From Sphaerisporangium rubeum (GTDB lineage: Bacteria; Actinomycetota; Actinomycetes; Streptosporangiales; Streptosporangiaceae), in assembly GCF_014207705.1 (NCBI RefSeq), contig NZ_JACHIU010000001.1:3898501-3962500 (forward strand): a DNA stretch of 64,000 nt. The letters run 5' to 3'. Shown piece after piece: positions 8,773 to 16,905 of the stretch (position 1 is its first letter; every line of letters starts with the position of its first letter). Made by a program: the position numbers and the translations under genes. The notes beneath the pieces were generated by a model. The model was given only the letters and a program-made list of their open reading frames with translations. It had not been told where the DNA came from and made no database searches.

Positions 8773-9843
8773 TCACGGCCCGCCGGCGGTCTCCCCGTCC
8801 GGTGTGCGAACGGCGGCGGGCTCGCGGGCCGGCATGGCACGCAGCGCCGTGACCAGCAGGTACGCGCCGCACAGCAGCAGCGCGCACAGTTGCACGACCT
8901 GGGTGGCCGTGACGGCACCCGGTCCCGCCGGTGGCCCGGTGAGGTCCACGGCCCTGGCCAGGGCCACCGGCGCCGTCAGCAGCACCAGCGACAGCGCCAC
9001 GTGGGCCTCGCCGCGGGCCCGGGCCGGCACGCAGGCGGCGGTGACCAGCAGCGCCAGGCAGGCCAGGCCGGTCTCGTCCATCCAGGCCCAGGCCAAGGCC
9101 GTGCTCTCCACGTCCCCGGCGAGGGCCGTGCCGGCGTTCAGCACGCTCAGCAGCGCGTACAGCGGTACCGCGGCCACGACGGGGAGGACGGCGAGCCACA
9201 CGGGACGGCGCGGCGCCGCGGCGCCGCGGTGGTACCCGGCCGCCAGCGCGGCCACCGGCAGGCCGAACAGCAGGGTGTGGGTCGCCGTGATCCTGGCGGC
9301 CTCACCGCCGGTGAGTCCAGGGGCCCCCAGCACCCCGCCGTACAGCCACACCAGCGACAGCACCGCGAGCACCTTGGCCGCCCCGGCCCGGCCCCGTGCC
9401 AGCGCGGCGAACGCCGCGACGCCGAGCAGCCCGGCGAACCCCCACACCACATCCAGCAGCCGCTCGGCCGACCCCGCCTCACCTCGCGCGACCGGGCCGA
9501 GCGCGCCGGGGACGTCACCAAGTCCGTAGGCGACAAGGAATCCGGCGAACCATACGCAGCTCAGCACGGCGTGGAAGAGCAGACCGGCGAAAGCGGCCCG
9601 TCGCACGGCACGGCCGAGGACCTGGTAGCGGGGCAGTTCCGGGCCCGCCGCCAGACGCACCCGGACGGCCAGCGCCGCCACACTGGCGACCTCCCCGGCA
9701 CGGGGACGCGGGTTGTCGCCGTCGGACGCTCCCCCCGCGCCGTCCAGGAAGGCGGCCACCATCTCCTCCTCCCGCGCGGCGAGGTACGACGCCGGCAGCA
9801 GCAGCCGCAGCACGAACCGGTAGCGATCCTCCAGCAGGCTCAC
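8773..9843 (-). CDS. Polytopic membrane protein paired with PadR regulator
   Basis: This 356-residue protein starts with a short soluble region (LEDRYRFVLRLLLPASY, REEEMVAAFLDGA) typical of actinobacterial membrane proteins encoded next to PadR regulators, followed by about eight to nine hydrophobic segments. The GTG at 9843 overlaps the TGA of the PadR gene (GTGA), which decides the start and indicates co-translation. I recognise no catalytic or transporter motif. By analogy with other PadR-linked operons it is probably the regulator's target, perhaps a stress or efflux-related membrane protein. Confidence 0.78.
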   Translation of the reverse strand: MSLLEDRYRFVLRLLLPASYLAAREEEMVAAFLDGAGGASDGDNPRPRAGEVASVAALAVRVRLAAGPELPRYQVLGRAVRRAAFAGLLFHAVLSCVWFAGFLVAYGLGDVPGALGPVARGEAGSAERLLDVVWGFAGLLGVAAFAALARGRAGAAKVLAVLSLVWLYGGVLGAPGLTGGEAARITATHTLLFGLPVAALAAGYHRGAAAPRRPVWLAVLPVVAAVPLYALLSVLNAGTALAGDVESTALAWAWMDETGLACLALLVTAACVPARARGEAHVALSLVLLTAPVALARAVDLTGPPAGPGAVTATQVVQLCALLLCGAYLLVTALRAMPAREPAAVRTPDGETAGGP

Positions 9844-10178
9844 GCCGTGCCTCCCTGGTGCCGCAGGCGCAGGCGTTCCCTGGCGCCGGCCACATTGGCG
9901 GCGAGGCGCGCGGCCTCGGTCTCCAGTGCGCGCGCCCCGGCGTCGGTGAGCCGGTAGTAGCGCCGCAGCCTGCCCTGCCACGCCTCCTCGCGGTCGAGTT
10001 CGACCAGCCCGTCACCGGCGAGCCGGTCGAGCACGCCGTACAGGGTGCCGACCTTCAGGCGTACGCCGCCGTCCGACAGTCTGTCCACCTCGGCCACGAT
10101 CCCGTACCCGTGCCGCGGCAGGTCCGCCAGCGCGGTCAGCACCAGGAACGCGGGTTCGGTCATCGCCCGTGCGCTCAT
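9840..10178 (-). CDS. PadR family transcriptional regulator
   Basis: This 112-residue regulator belongs to PadR subfamily 1. The winged helix has the signature LPRHGYGIVAEVDRLS, then VGTLYGVLDRLAGDGLVE and RRYYRLTDAGARALE. The C-terminal helix mediates dimerisation in this family. ATGs at 10178 (used) and 10163 are both possible; no clear Shine-Dalgarno is visible and a TATATA -10-like element lies about ten bases upstream, so the mRNA may be nearly leaderless. It is translationally coupled to the membrane protein gene. Confidence 0.88.
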   Translation of the reverse strand: MSARAMTEPAFLVLTALADLPRHGYGIVAEVDRLSDGGVRLKVGTLYGVLDRLAGDGLVELDREEAWQGRLRRYYRLTDAGARALETEAARLAANVAGARERLRLRHQGGTA

Positions 10179-10187
10179 GCACACCAC

Positions 10188-10212
10188 TATATATCGGCGA
10201 ACAAGATATAGG
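10188..10212. promoter_or_regulatory. PadR promoter/operator dyad
   Basis: The sequence contains CTATAT and ATATAG arms (10188-10193 and 10207-10212) around a 13-bp centre and overlaps the probable -10 of the PadR operon. PadR proteins usually autoregulate through AT-rich dyads of this kind. Confidence 0.5.
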
Positions 10213-10282
10213 GGAAGCCCGGGTATCGGGTACCTGCGGTCACGACGCCGGTCACGGCGGCACGGCGATAGGATCGTCGTCG

Positions 10283-11053
10283 ATGGCCACCGAGTACACC
10301 GGCGCGGGCGACCCCGCGCGCAGCCTCGCCCTGCTGTGGCGCACCCGCGACAAGCCCGGCAGGAAGACCAAAGGCCGGCCCGGTCTCAGCGTCGACGCCA
10401 TCGTGCGGGCCGCCATCGAGGTCGCCGACGCCGACGGCCTGGCCGCGCTGTCGATGCGCCGCGTCGCCGAGCACCTCGGGGTCGGCACCATGTCGCTGTA
10501 CACGCACGTCCCCGGCAAGGCCGAGCTGCTGGACGTGATGCTCGACACCGTCATCGGCGAGTCGCACCGGCCCGCCGTCATCGACGGCGGCTGGCGCGCG
10601 GCCCTCGAGTTCGTCGCCCGCGAGCGCTGGTCGCTGTACCAGCGCCACCCGTGGATGCTGTACGTCGCCACCAGCCGTCCCCCACTCGGCCCCAACGTCA
10701 CCGCCGCCTACGAGTACGAGCTGCGCGCCGTCGACGGCATCGGCCTCACCGACCTGGAGATGGACTCGGTGGTCACCCTGATCGGCGGGTACGTCCACGG
10801 CACGGCCCGCGGCGCCGTCGAGGCGGCCCAGGCCGTCCAGCACACCGGCATGACCGACGAGCAGTGGTGGCACGCGCACGTCCCCTACCTGACCGCCATC
10901 ATGGACGGCTCCCGCTACCCCCTGGCCGCCCGCGTCGGCGCCGCCGCCGGCCAGGAACACAACGCCGCCTACGCGCCGGCCCACGCCTTCGAGTTCGGTC
11001 TCCAGCGCATCCTGGACGGCATCGAGGCCCTCATCCGCTCCCGGACCACCTGA
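10283..11053 (+). CDS. TetR family regulator with TetR_C-type ligand domain
   Basis: This is a 256-residue regulator. The HTH region reads LSVDAIVRAAIEVADADGLAAL, then MRRVAEHLGVGTMSLYTHV, matching the tetracycline-repressor branch (MSLYxHV). The long C-terminal domain (ERWSLYQRHPWMLYVATSRP, TLIGGYVHGTARGAVEAAQ) is of the TetR_C_1 type, which binds small aromatic or polycyclic ligands. The ATG at 10283 has AGGA nine bases upstream. It is divergent from the PadR pair and may regulate a neighbouring membrane protein or one of the biosynthetic loci. Confidence 0.88.
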   Translation: MATEYTGAGDPARSLALLWRTRDKPGRKTKGRPGLSVDAIVRAAIEVADADGLAALSMRRVAEHLGVGTMSLYTHVPGKAELLDVMLDTVIGESHRPAVIDGGWRAALEFVARERWSLYQRHPWMLYVATSRPPLGPNVTAAYEYELRAVDGIGLTDLEMDSVVTLIGGYVHGTARGAVEAAQAVQHTGMTDEQWWHAHVPYLTAIMDGSRYPLAARVGAAAGQEHNAAYAPAHAFEFGLQRILDGIEALIRSRTT

Positions 11054-11236
11054 TCGCCGCCTCCCGCGACGCGCCGGTGCGTGCCGCCCGGAGGGGGGAG
11101 AACGGGGTACCGAGCGGGGCTCACGTTGTGCTTCACTGTGCGGCAGACTCTCCGTCAGGGGGCCCGGCGAGGCCGGAGAGGTCGCCCCGTGGCACGCCGC
11201 CGCAGGCAGAGCCCTCGCCGGGAGAGGCGGGGCAGC

Positions 11237-11797
11237 ATGAGCTCGCAGCGGCCCGAACCCCTGCGCACGGTCGCGCGGCGCAACCGCGACCGGATCCTGG
11301 AGGTCGCCAGGGACGCGCTGGCCGCCTCCGGTGACGCCTCACTCAACTCGATCGCCAGGAAGGCAGGCGTCGGGCCCGCCACCCTCTACCGGCACTTCCC
11401 CACCCGGGAGTCCCTGATGCTGGCCGTCCACCGGCAGGACGTCGAGCAGCTCGTCAGCCTGGCGACCGTCCTGCTCGCCGGTCACCCCCCACTGGACGCG
11501 TTACGGCTGTGGCTGGACCGTCTCGCGCACTATGCCCGGATCAAGCATGGCGTGGCCGACGTGCTGCGTGCCGCGACCGGCGACCCCGCCGCCGGCGCAC
11601 CGCTGACCGGCGCGCTGGCCGTCCTGCTGGAGGCCTGCGATCGCGCCGGCGTCATCCGTCCCGGCATGGGCCCCGCCGACGTGCTGCTGCTGACCGCCTT
11701 CCTGTGGCACCCCGACCCGCCTCCCGGCCGCGACCAGGCCCGCCGCCTGCTCGCCGTCACCCTGGACGGCCTGCGGGCCGGCGCCACCGCCGGCTGA
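11237..11797 (+). CDS. TetR family regulator (short)
   Basis: This 186-residue regulator has an HTH of ILEVARDALAASGDASLNSIA followed by KAGVGPATLYRHFPTRESLM, the standard TetR/AcrR signature, and an SbtR-like C-terminal half. The ATG at 11237 follows GGGAGAGGCGGGG. Such proteins usually repress an adjacent oxidoreductase or efflux gene, but none is next to it here. An 18-bp tandem repeat begins immediately at its stop codon. Confidence 0.87.
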   Translation: MSSQRPEPLRTVARRNRDRILEVARDALAASGDASLNSIARKAGVGPATLYRHFPTRESLMLAVHRQDVEQLVSLATVLLAGHPPLDALRLWLDRLAHYARIKHGVADVLRAATGDPAAGAPLTGALAVLLEACDRAGVIRPGMGPADVLLLTAFLWHPDPPPGRDQARRLLAVTLDGLRAGATAG

Positions 11798-11848
11798 TCA
11801 CCGATCGCACCCTGATCGCCGATCGCACCCTGATCGCCGATCGCACCG
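11798..11848. repeat. 18-bp tandem repeat, about three copies
   Basis: Directly after the TetR stop codon the unit GATCGCCGATCGCACCCT is repeated about three times with one or two changes. GATCG palindromes within the unit could make it a protein-binding array, but no function is evident. Confidence 0.7.
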
Positions 11849-12201
11849 CCACCACCGGCCTCCCGCGCCGATGGAGCCGCCCTGGTGTCACGCTGGTCCC
11901 CCGATGGTCCCCCGGTGATGGCCCGGTGGAGGCCCGCTCGCGGCGGGGCCCGCCGGGCTGATGTGGCCGGTGCGGCGACGTGTGACCCCCCGCCTTGCGG
12001 GGCATGGCGGTCGGGTACGTGAAACGGCGGGGATTCTCCACCCATCCGCCGCCGGTACCCGCTCCGAAGAGAGAGAAGGGGACCGGTGGGAAGCGGGGGG
12101 ATGCGGTGGCCCGCGCGGTGCGCGGGGACGGCAGGCGTTAGGGTCGTCGCTGTGCGGGACGCTCGCCGGACGGACGAGGCTTCAGCGTGGGAGGGATGCC
12201 G
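11849..12201. other. Intergenic region upstream of the RsbW-like gene
   Basis: No gene is supported in this stretch of about 350 bp. It contains a short hairpin (CCCCGCCTTGCGGGG near 11987-12001) and a TTAGGGT element near 12137 that could be part of the promoter of the next gene. Confidence 0.4.
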
Positions 12202-12645
12202 GTGAAGGACAGTGGATCCGTGTCCGCGGAGTGGCCGATCAGTGATGATCTGAGCGCTCTGCGAAGCTGGATCCGCGACTACGCCGCCGGGGCGGGCCTT
12301 GGGGGTGTGCGCCTGCAGGACCTGGTGCTCGCGGTGAACGAGGCCGCGGCCAACGTCCTGGACCACGCCGGCGGTGACGGTCACGTGCGTGCCTGGCTGG
12401 AAGGGGAGTTCGTCACGGTGGAGATCCGTGACTTCGCCGGACGGCTGGTCCCCGCGCACGCCGACGCCGGGGATCCCGGCCTCAACCGACTCCGCGGCCG
12501 GGGCCTGTGGCTCATGCGGCAGCTGTGCGACGAGGTGCGCATCGTCCGCCGGCCCGGCGGCTCGTCCGTCGTCCTGCGCCAGGCGGTCCATGGTCCTCCC
12601 GCCTTCCCCGGGCCGCCGGCCCTCCCGGACGCCGCACAGTCCTGA
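12202..12645 (+). CDS. RsbW/SpoIIAB-like anti-sigma ATPase (HATPase_c_2)
   Basis: This 147-residue GHKL ATPase domain protein resembles RsbW/SpoIIAB serine kinases that control sigma factors in actinomycetes. The N box is VLAVNEAAANVLDHAG, the G1 region is VEIRDFAG, and the G2 region is GRGLWLMRQLCDEVRI. The GTG at 12202 is chosen because GGAGGG ends seven bases before it; the ATG at 12196 abuts that site and is too close. It stands alone, with no anti-anti-sigma or sigma gene beside it, which is common in actinomycetes. Confidence 0.85.
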   Translation: MKDSGSVSAEWPISDDLSALRSWIRDYAAGAGLGGVRLQDLVLAVNEAAANVLDHAGGDGHVRAWLEGEFVTVEIRDFAGRLVPAHADAGDPGLNRLRGRGLWLMRQLCDEVRIVRRPGGSSVVLRQAVHGPPAFPGPPALPDAAQS

Positions 12646-12723
12646 CCGGCCGGCGGCGGCCCGGAGCGGCCCGGACGTGCTCCTGCACCGAGGTCTGATC
12701 GCGCCGGCGCCGGGCTCGCGGGG

Positions 12724-14082
12724 TCAGCCGACCGGGGTGGACATCATCTGGTCCACCAGCGTGGTGGTGTGCTTGGCGTAGCGGAACAGGGGGTGGGCGA
12801 GCACCTCGCGCAGGAACGCCAGGTTGGTGCACACCCCGGGGCCGGTGACGGTGAACTCCTCCAAGGCGCGCTGGGCACGGGCGATGGCCTGCGCGCGGGT
12901 GGGTCCCCACACGCAGACCTTGGCGATCAGGGGGTCGTAGTCGGCGGTGATCACCAGGCCGGGTGCGGCGTGGGTGTCCACCCGGGTGAACGGCCCGCCG
13001 GGGGGTTCGAACCGGTCCAGCACCCCCGGTGCGGGGAGGAAGCCCCGCGCGGGGTCCTCGGCGTTGACCCGGCATTCGACGGCGACGCCGCTCGCGGTGA
13101 GGTCCTGCTGCCGGTACGCCAGCCGCTGTCCGGCCGCGACCAGCAGCTGCTCGCGTACCAGGTCGATCCCGGTGACCATCTCGGTGACGGGGTGCTCGAC
13201 CTGGAGCCGGCAGTTGACCTCGATGAAGTAGCACGCGCCGTCCTCGTCGACGACGTACTCGAACGTCCCGGCGCCGGTGTACCCGGCGGCGCGCGCGGCC
13301 CGCACGGTCAGCTCGCCGAGCCGTTCGGCGGTGCCGGGCGGCAGGCCCGGCGGCGGGGTCTCCTCGACGAGTTTCTGCCGCCGCCGCTGCACCGAGCAGT
13401 CCCGTGCCCCGAGGTGCAGCACCTGGCCGTGCGCGTCGGCGAGGATCTGCACCTCCACGTGCCGGGCCGCGTCCAGGTACTTCTCGACGTACACCCGGGG
13501 GTCGCCGAACAGCGTGGCCGCCTCCTGGCGGGTGGCGGCGAACGCGGCGGCGAAGTCCCCGGGGTCGTGCACCACCGTCATGGCGCGGCCCCCGCCGCCC
13601 GCGCCGGCCTTGATGACCACCGGGTACCCGACGCCGGCGGCGGTCCTCGCGGCCTCGGCGGGGCATTCGGCGGGCCCGGTGCTGCCCGGCAGCACCGGCA
13701 GCCCGGCGGCCACGGCGAACTCCCTGGCCGACACCTTGTCCCCGAGCCGCGCGATCACCGGCGCCGGTGGGCCGATCAGGGTGACGCCGTGCGCGTCGCA
13801 GATCTCGGCGAACTGCGCGTTCTCCGACAGGAACCCGTACCCCGGGTGGACGGCGTCGGCGCCGGTCTGCAGCGCCGCGGCGATCAGCGCGGCCGGGCTG
13901 AGGTAGCTGTGCCGCGGCGCGGCCGGCCCGATCTGCACGGTCTCGTCGGCCAGGCGCACCGCCGCGGTGTCCCGGTCGGCCGTGGAGTGGGCCACCACGG
14001 CCCGCACACCCATCTCGCGGCAGGTCCGGAGCACACGCAAGGCGATCTCGCCCCGGTTGGCGATCAGTACTGTGGTGAACAT
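12724..14082 (-). CDS. accC: Acetyl-CoA carboxylase biotin carboxylase subunit
   Basis: This 452-residue enzyme is the ATP-dependent biotin carboxylase that carboxylates the biotin of the carrier encoded at 14220. Visible motifs are FTTVLIANRGEIALRVLR, HPGYGFLSENAQF, the ATP-grasp glycine loop AGAGGGGRAM (usually GGGGRGM) and EVNCRLQVEHPVTEM. Its length matches stand-alone AccC, not the fused actinobacterial AccA2/AccC-BCCP proteins, so this is a dissociated, E. coli-style ACC. It is third in the accDA-accB-accC set facing the polyketide operon and probably supplies malonyl-CoA to it. Confidence 0.93.
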   Translation of the reverse strand: MFTTVLIANRGEIALRVLRTCREMGVRAVVAHSTADRDTAAVRLADETVQIGPAAPRHSYLSPAALIAAALQTGADAVHPGYGFLSENAQFAEICDAHGVTLIGPPAPVIARLGDKVSAREFAVAAGLPVLPGSTGPAECPAEAARTAAGVGYPVVIKAGAGGGGRAMTVVHDPGDFAAAFAATRQEAATLFGDPRVYVEKYLDAARHVEVQILADAHGQVLHLGARDCSVQRRRQKLVEETPPPGLPPGTAERLGELTVRAARAAGYTGAGTFEYVVDEDGACYFIEVNCRLQVEHPVTEMVTGIDLVREQLLVAAGQRLAYRQQDLTASGVAVECRVNAEDPARGFLPAPGVLDRFEPPGGPFTRVDTHAAPGLVITADYDPLIAKVCVWGPTRAQAIARAQRALEEFTVTGPGVCTNLAFLREVLAHPLFRYAKHTTTLVDQMMSTPVG

Positions 14083-14219
14083 CGCGCTTCATGCTCCAAA
14101 CTCCCGCCGGGTCCCCCGGTCAGGGGGCCGGCCCGGCGGGTCACTCGGGACTCGGGTCCTCGCGGCCTCCCGTCCGCGGTCGCGAAAGTCATCGGTGAGG
14201 TGGGCCGGCGCGGCGGCCG

Positions 14220-14732
14220 TCAGTCGACGGGGGCGAGCGCGAGCAGCGGGTCGTCGTACTGCACGGGGCAGCCGTCGCGGGCCGTGATCTCGCTGACGCG
14301 GCCGCGCCGCTCGGACTGGACGGGGTTCATCAGCTTCATCGCCTCCACGATGCCGATCTGCTGTCCGGGTTCGACGACGTCACCGACCTCGACGAACGGC
14401 GGGGCTCCGGGTTCGCGTGAGCGGTAGAACGTGCCGACCATCGGTGAGCGGATCCAGGTGCCGGCGGTGTCGGCCGGACCGTCCGGCTCCGATGTCCCGG
14501 ATGTTGCCGATGTCTCGGACGGCGCGGCGGGCCCGGCGCCGGGCGGGGCCGGGTGCGCGGGGCCGGCCCATTCGACGTCGACGGCCAGCGTGGCGGTGGA
14601 CACCCTGATGCGGCGCAGCGGCGACCGTCCCGCCTCGCCGAGCCGCGCGGCGTGCCGCACGACCCAGTCGAGCACCTGCTCGGCGGCGTCGCCGGTGGCC
14701 CCGCCGCCGGGCCGGGTGATGTCGGCGGTCAT
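14220..14732 (-). CDS. accB: Acetyl-CoA carboxylase biotin carboxyl carrier protein
   Basis: This is a 170-residue biotin carrier. The C-terminal biotinyl domain has SPMVGTFYR, FVEVGDVVEPGQQIGIVEAMK and the biotinylation site EAMKLMN with Lys133. A Pro/Ala/Ser/Thr linker (about residues 60-92) joins an N-terminal helical region as in E. coli AccB. Its ATG overlaps the accDA stop codon (ATGA), and accC follows 137 bp later. In a polyketide locus it would move the carboxyl group from AccC to AccDA. Confidence 0.93.
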   Translation of the reverse strand: MTADITRPGGGATGDAAEQVLDWVVRHAARLGEAGRSPLRRIRVSTATLAVDVEWAGPAHPAPPGAGPAAPSETSATSGTSEPDGPADTAGTWIRSPMVGTFYRSREPGAPPFVEVGDVVEPGQQIGIVEAMKLMNPVQSERRGRVSEITARDGCPVQYDDPLLALAPVD

Positions 14733-16453
14733 GCGCGGCTCCTCTCACTGCCGGTGCCGCCGCCGGCGACGGTGCCGAACCGGCGGTAGCGGTGGTGGCG
14801 CGCGGCGACCAGGTCGCCGGGGCGAAGGGTGATCAGTTCGCGCAGCGTGGCGGTGACGGCGGTACGGACCAGGCGGCAGGTCCGCACCGGGTCGTGGTGC
14901 GCGCCGCCGCCGGGTTCGGGGATGACGGCGTCGACGACGCCGTGCCGCAGCAGGTCGGCGGCACACAGGCGCAGCGCGGCGGCGGCCTGCGGCGCGGCGG
15001 CGGCGTCACGCCACAAGATGGCGGCGCAGCCCTCGGGGCTGATCACCGAGTAGACGGCGTTGCTGAGCGCCAGGACCCGGTCGGCCACCCCGAGGGCCAG
15101 CGCGCCGCCGCTGCCGCCTTCGCCGGTCACCACGGCGACGATCGGCACCGGCAGCCGCGCCATCAGCCGCAGGTTGGCGGCGATGGCGTGCGCCTGCCCC
15201 CCGGCCTCGGCCTCGACCCCCGCGTACGCGCCGGGGGTGTCGATCAGCGTCACCACCGGCACGCCGAGCTTGGCGGCCAGCCGCATCAGCCGCGCGGCCG
15301 TGCGGAACCCCGCCGGGGTGGCCATGCCGAAGTTGGCGGCGACCAGTTCGCGGGTGTCGTGGCCCTTCTGGTGACCGATCAGCATGATCGGCACCCCGTC
15401 GGCGGTGCCGAGCCCGGCGACCACGGCGGGGCAGTCGCCGCCGGCCCGGTCGCCGCGCAGCCGCCGGAAGTCGTCCAGCAGGACGGCGGCGTAGTCGGCG
15501 GTGGTGGGCCTGCCGGGGTCGCGGGCCAGGGCCACCGCGCTCCAGGGGTCGCCGCCGGCGCCGGGCACCTGGCCGGGGTCGCGCACCAGCTCGGGCCGCG
15601 CGTCACGCCAGGCGGCCGGCACGGGCCGGCCGTCGCGGGCCCAGGACGCGGCGCCGAGCAGCCGCGCGAGGACGGGCCGCAGCGCGCCGCGCGGCGCCAC
15701 GTCGTCCACCAGGCCGCCGGCCAGCAGCGTCTCGGCGGTCTGGAACCCGGCGGGGAGGGTCTGGCCGAGGGTGCCGGCGATGACCCGGGGCCCGGCGAAA
15801 CCCATGTGCGCGCCGGCTTCGGCGACGATGACGTCGGCCAGGGTGGCGTACGACGCGGCGACCCCGCCGTAGGTGGGGTCGGTGACCACCGACACCGTCA
15901 GCAGCCCGGCCTCGTCCAGCCGCGCCATGGCCTGGCTGGTCTTGGCCATCTGCATGAGCGCGAGCGCGCCTTCCTGCATGCGCGCGCCGCCGGACGCGCT
16001 GACGACGATCAGCGGGGTGGCGGTGGCCAGCGCGTGCTCGGCGGCCGCGGTGACGCGTTCACCGGCGCCGCAGCCGAGGCTGCCGCCGAGGAAGGCGAAG
16101 TCCATGACCGCCAGCACCGCCGGCCGGCCCTGCACGGTCACCTCCGCGCACAGCACCGCCTCCTGCAGGCCGGTGTCGCGCCGCGCCGCCGCCAGGCGCG
16201 AGGGGTAGGGACGGGTGTCGGTGAACCGGAGCGGGTCGTGCGGCACCGGCGCCACCTCCAGCGGACGCACCGACCCGGGGTCGGCCAGCGCCGCGAGCCG
16301 TTCCCGCGCGCCGAGGCGTGCGCTGTGGCCGCAGGCCGCGCAGACCCGTGAGGCGCCGGCGAAGTGCGCCTCGAACTGCGGCGTGCCGCAGCCGGGGCAC
16401 GCCGTCCACAGGGAGGCGCGCGGAGCCGGATGCGGGCCGGTGTGCGGCTGCAT
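14729..16453 (-). CDS. Acetyl-CoA carboxylase carboxyltransferase, fused beta-alpha subunits
   Basis: This 574-residue fusion of AccD-like and AccA-like halves transfers the carboxyl group from biotin to acetyl-CoA. The N-terminal zinc ribbon (CPGCG ... CAACG) and the beta-half motifs SASGGARMQEGALALMQMAKT and TYGGVAASYA are followed by the alpha-half motifs MLIGHQKGHDTREL, TLIDTPGAYAGVEAE and GEGGSGGALALGVADRV. The ATG at 16453 has GGGAGGACC upstream. It heads the minus-strand acc set and is divergent from the SARP gene, across a shared 450-bp regulatory region. Fused AccDA genes are known in type II polyketide clusters. Confidence 0.92.
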   Translation of the reverse strand: MQPHTGPHPAPRASLWTACPGCGTPQFEAHFAGASRVCAACGHSARLGARERLAALADPGSVRPLEVAPVPHDPLRFTDTRPYPSRLAAARRDTGLQEAVLCAEVTVQGRPAVLAVMDFAFLGGSLGCGAGERVTAAAEHALATATPLIVVSASGGARMQEGALALMQMAKTSQAMARLDEAGLLTVSVVTDPTYGGVAASYATLADVIVAEAGAHMGFAGPRVIAGTLGQTLPAGFQTAETLLAGGLVDDVAPRGALRPVLARLLGAASWARDGRPVPAAWRDARPELVRDPGQVPGAGGDPWSAVALARDPGRPTTADYAAVLLDDFRRLRGDRAGGDCPAVVAGLGTADGVPIMLIGHQKGHDTRELVAANFGMATPAGFRTAARLMRLAAKLGVPVVTLIDTPGAYAGVEAEAGGQAHAIAANLRLMARLPVPIVAVVTGEGGSGGALALGVADRVLALSNAVYSVISPEGCAAILWRDAAAAPQAAAALRLCAADLLRHGVVDAVIPEPGGGAHHDPVRTCRLVRTAVTATLRELITLRPGDLVAARHHRYRRFGTVAGGGTGSERSRA

Positions 16454-16905
16454 GGGGTGGTCCTCCCGTCGGATGCGGTGGCACGCGGGCCGCCGGCCGG
16501 CGGCGGACCCCGTACCGGCCACCGTGCGCCGGGCCGCTGGTCTGCTGCTGGACCGGTGCTGGAGGGCCGCTCAAGGGGCACTGGAAAGCCACTGACCCGG
16601 CGGCACAACCCGGCGACCGCAGAACATCCGGCGTGTCGAATTGTTTTCCCCGGCTGTTTCCGTGGCTGTTTCCGCCGGGAAAGACCGCCGGCCGCACCGC
16701 AAAGCGGAACCCCGTTTCCGTCCCGTAATCGCCATGGAGCGGCACACTGGAGGGCCAGACCAGCGCTTTTCCCGACATTTTAGGCCGATGAGCCACTTAT
16801 GCGGACGTCGCGCTAGAGGGGGTCACTTAAATTCGAGAAGTCCACCAGCGGGCCGTCCTGTGCCCGGCCTGGTGGCCGGGCCGGACGCAGCCGATGGGGG
16901 AACAC
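16454..16905. promoter_or_regulatory. Divergent control region between acc genes and SARP gene
   Basis: These 452 bp carry the promoters of the acc set and the SARP gene. Three direct TGTTTYCC-like repeats start at 16642, 16655 and 16667, a spacing of 13 and 12 bp, close to the 11-bp phasing of SARP heptamer sites. The right part (16780-16830) is AT-richer and may hold the SARP promoter. No gene is seen. Confidence 0.5.

Noticed and set aside
12769-14427. Plus-strand 552-codon frame opposite accC
   Set aside because: accC on the minus strand has all catalytic motifs; the plus frame is a composition-driven shadow.
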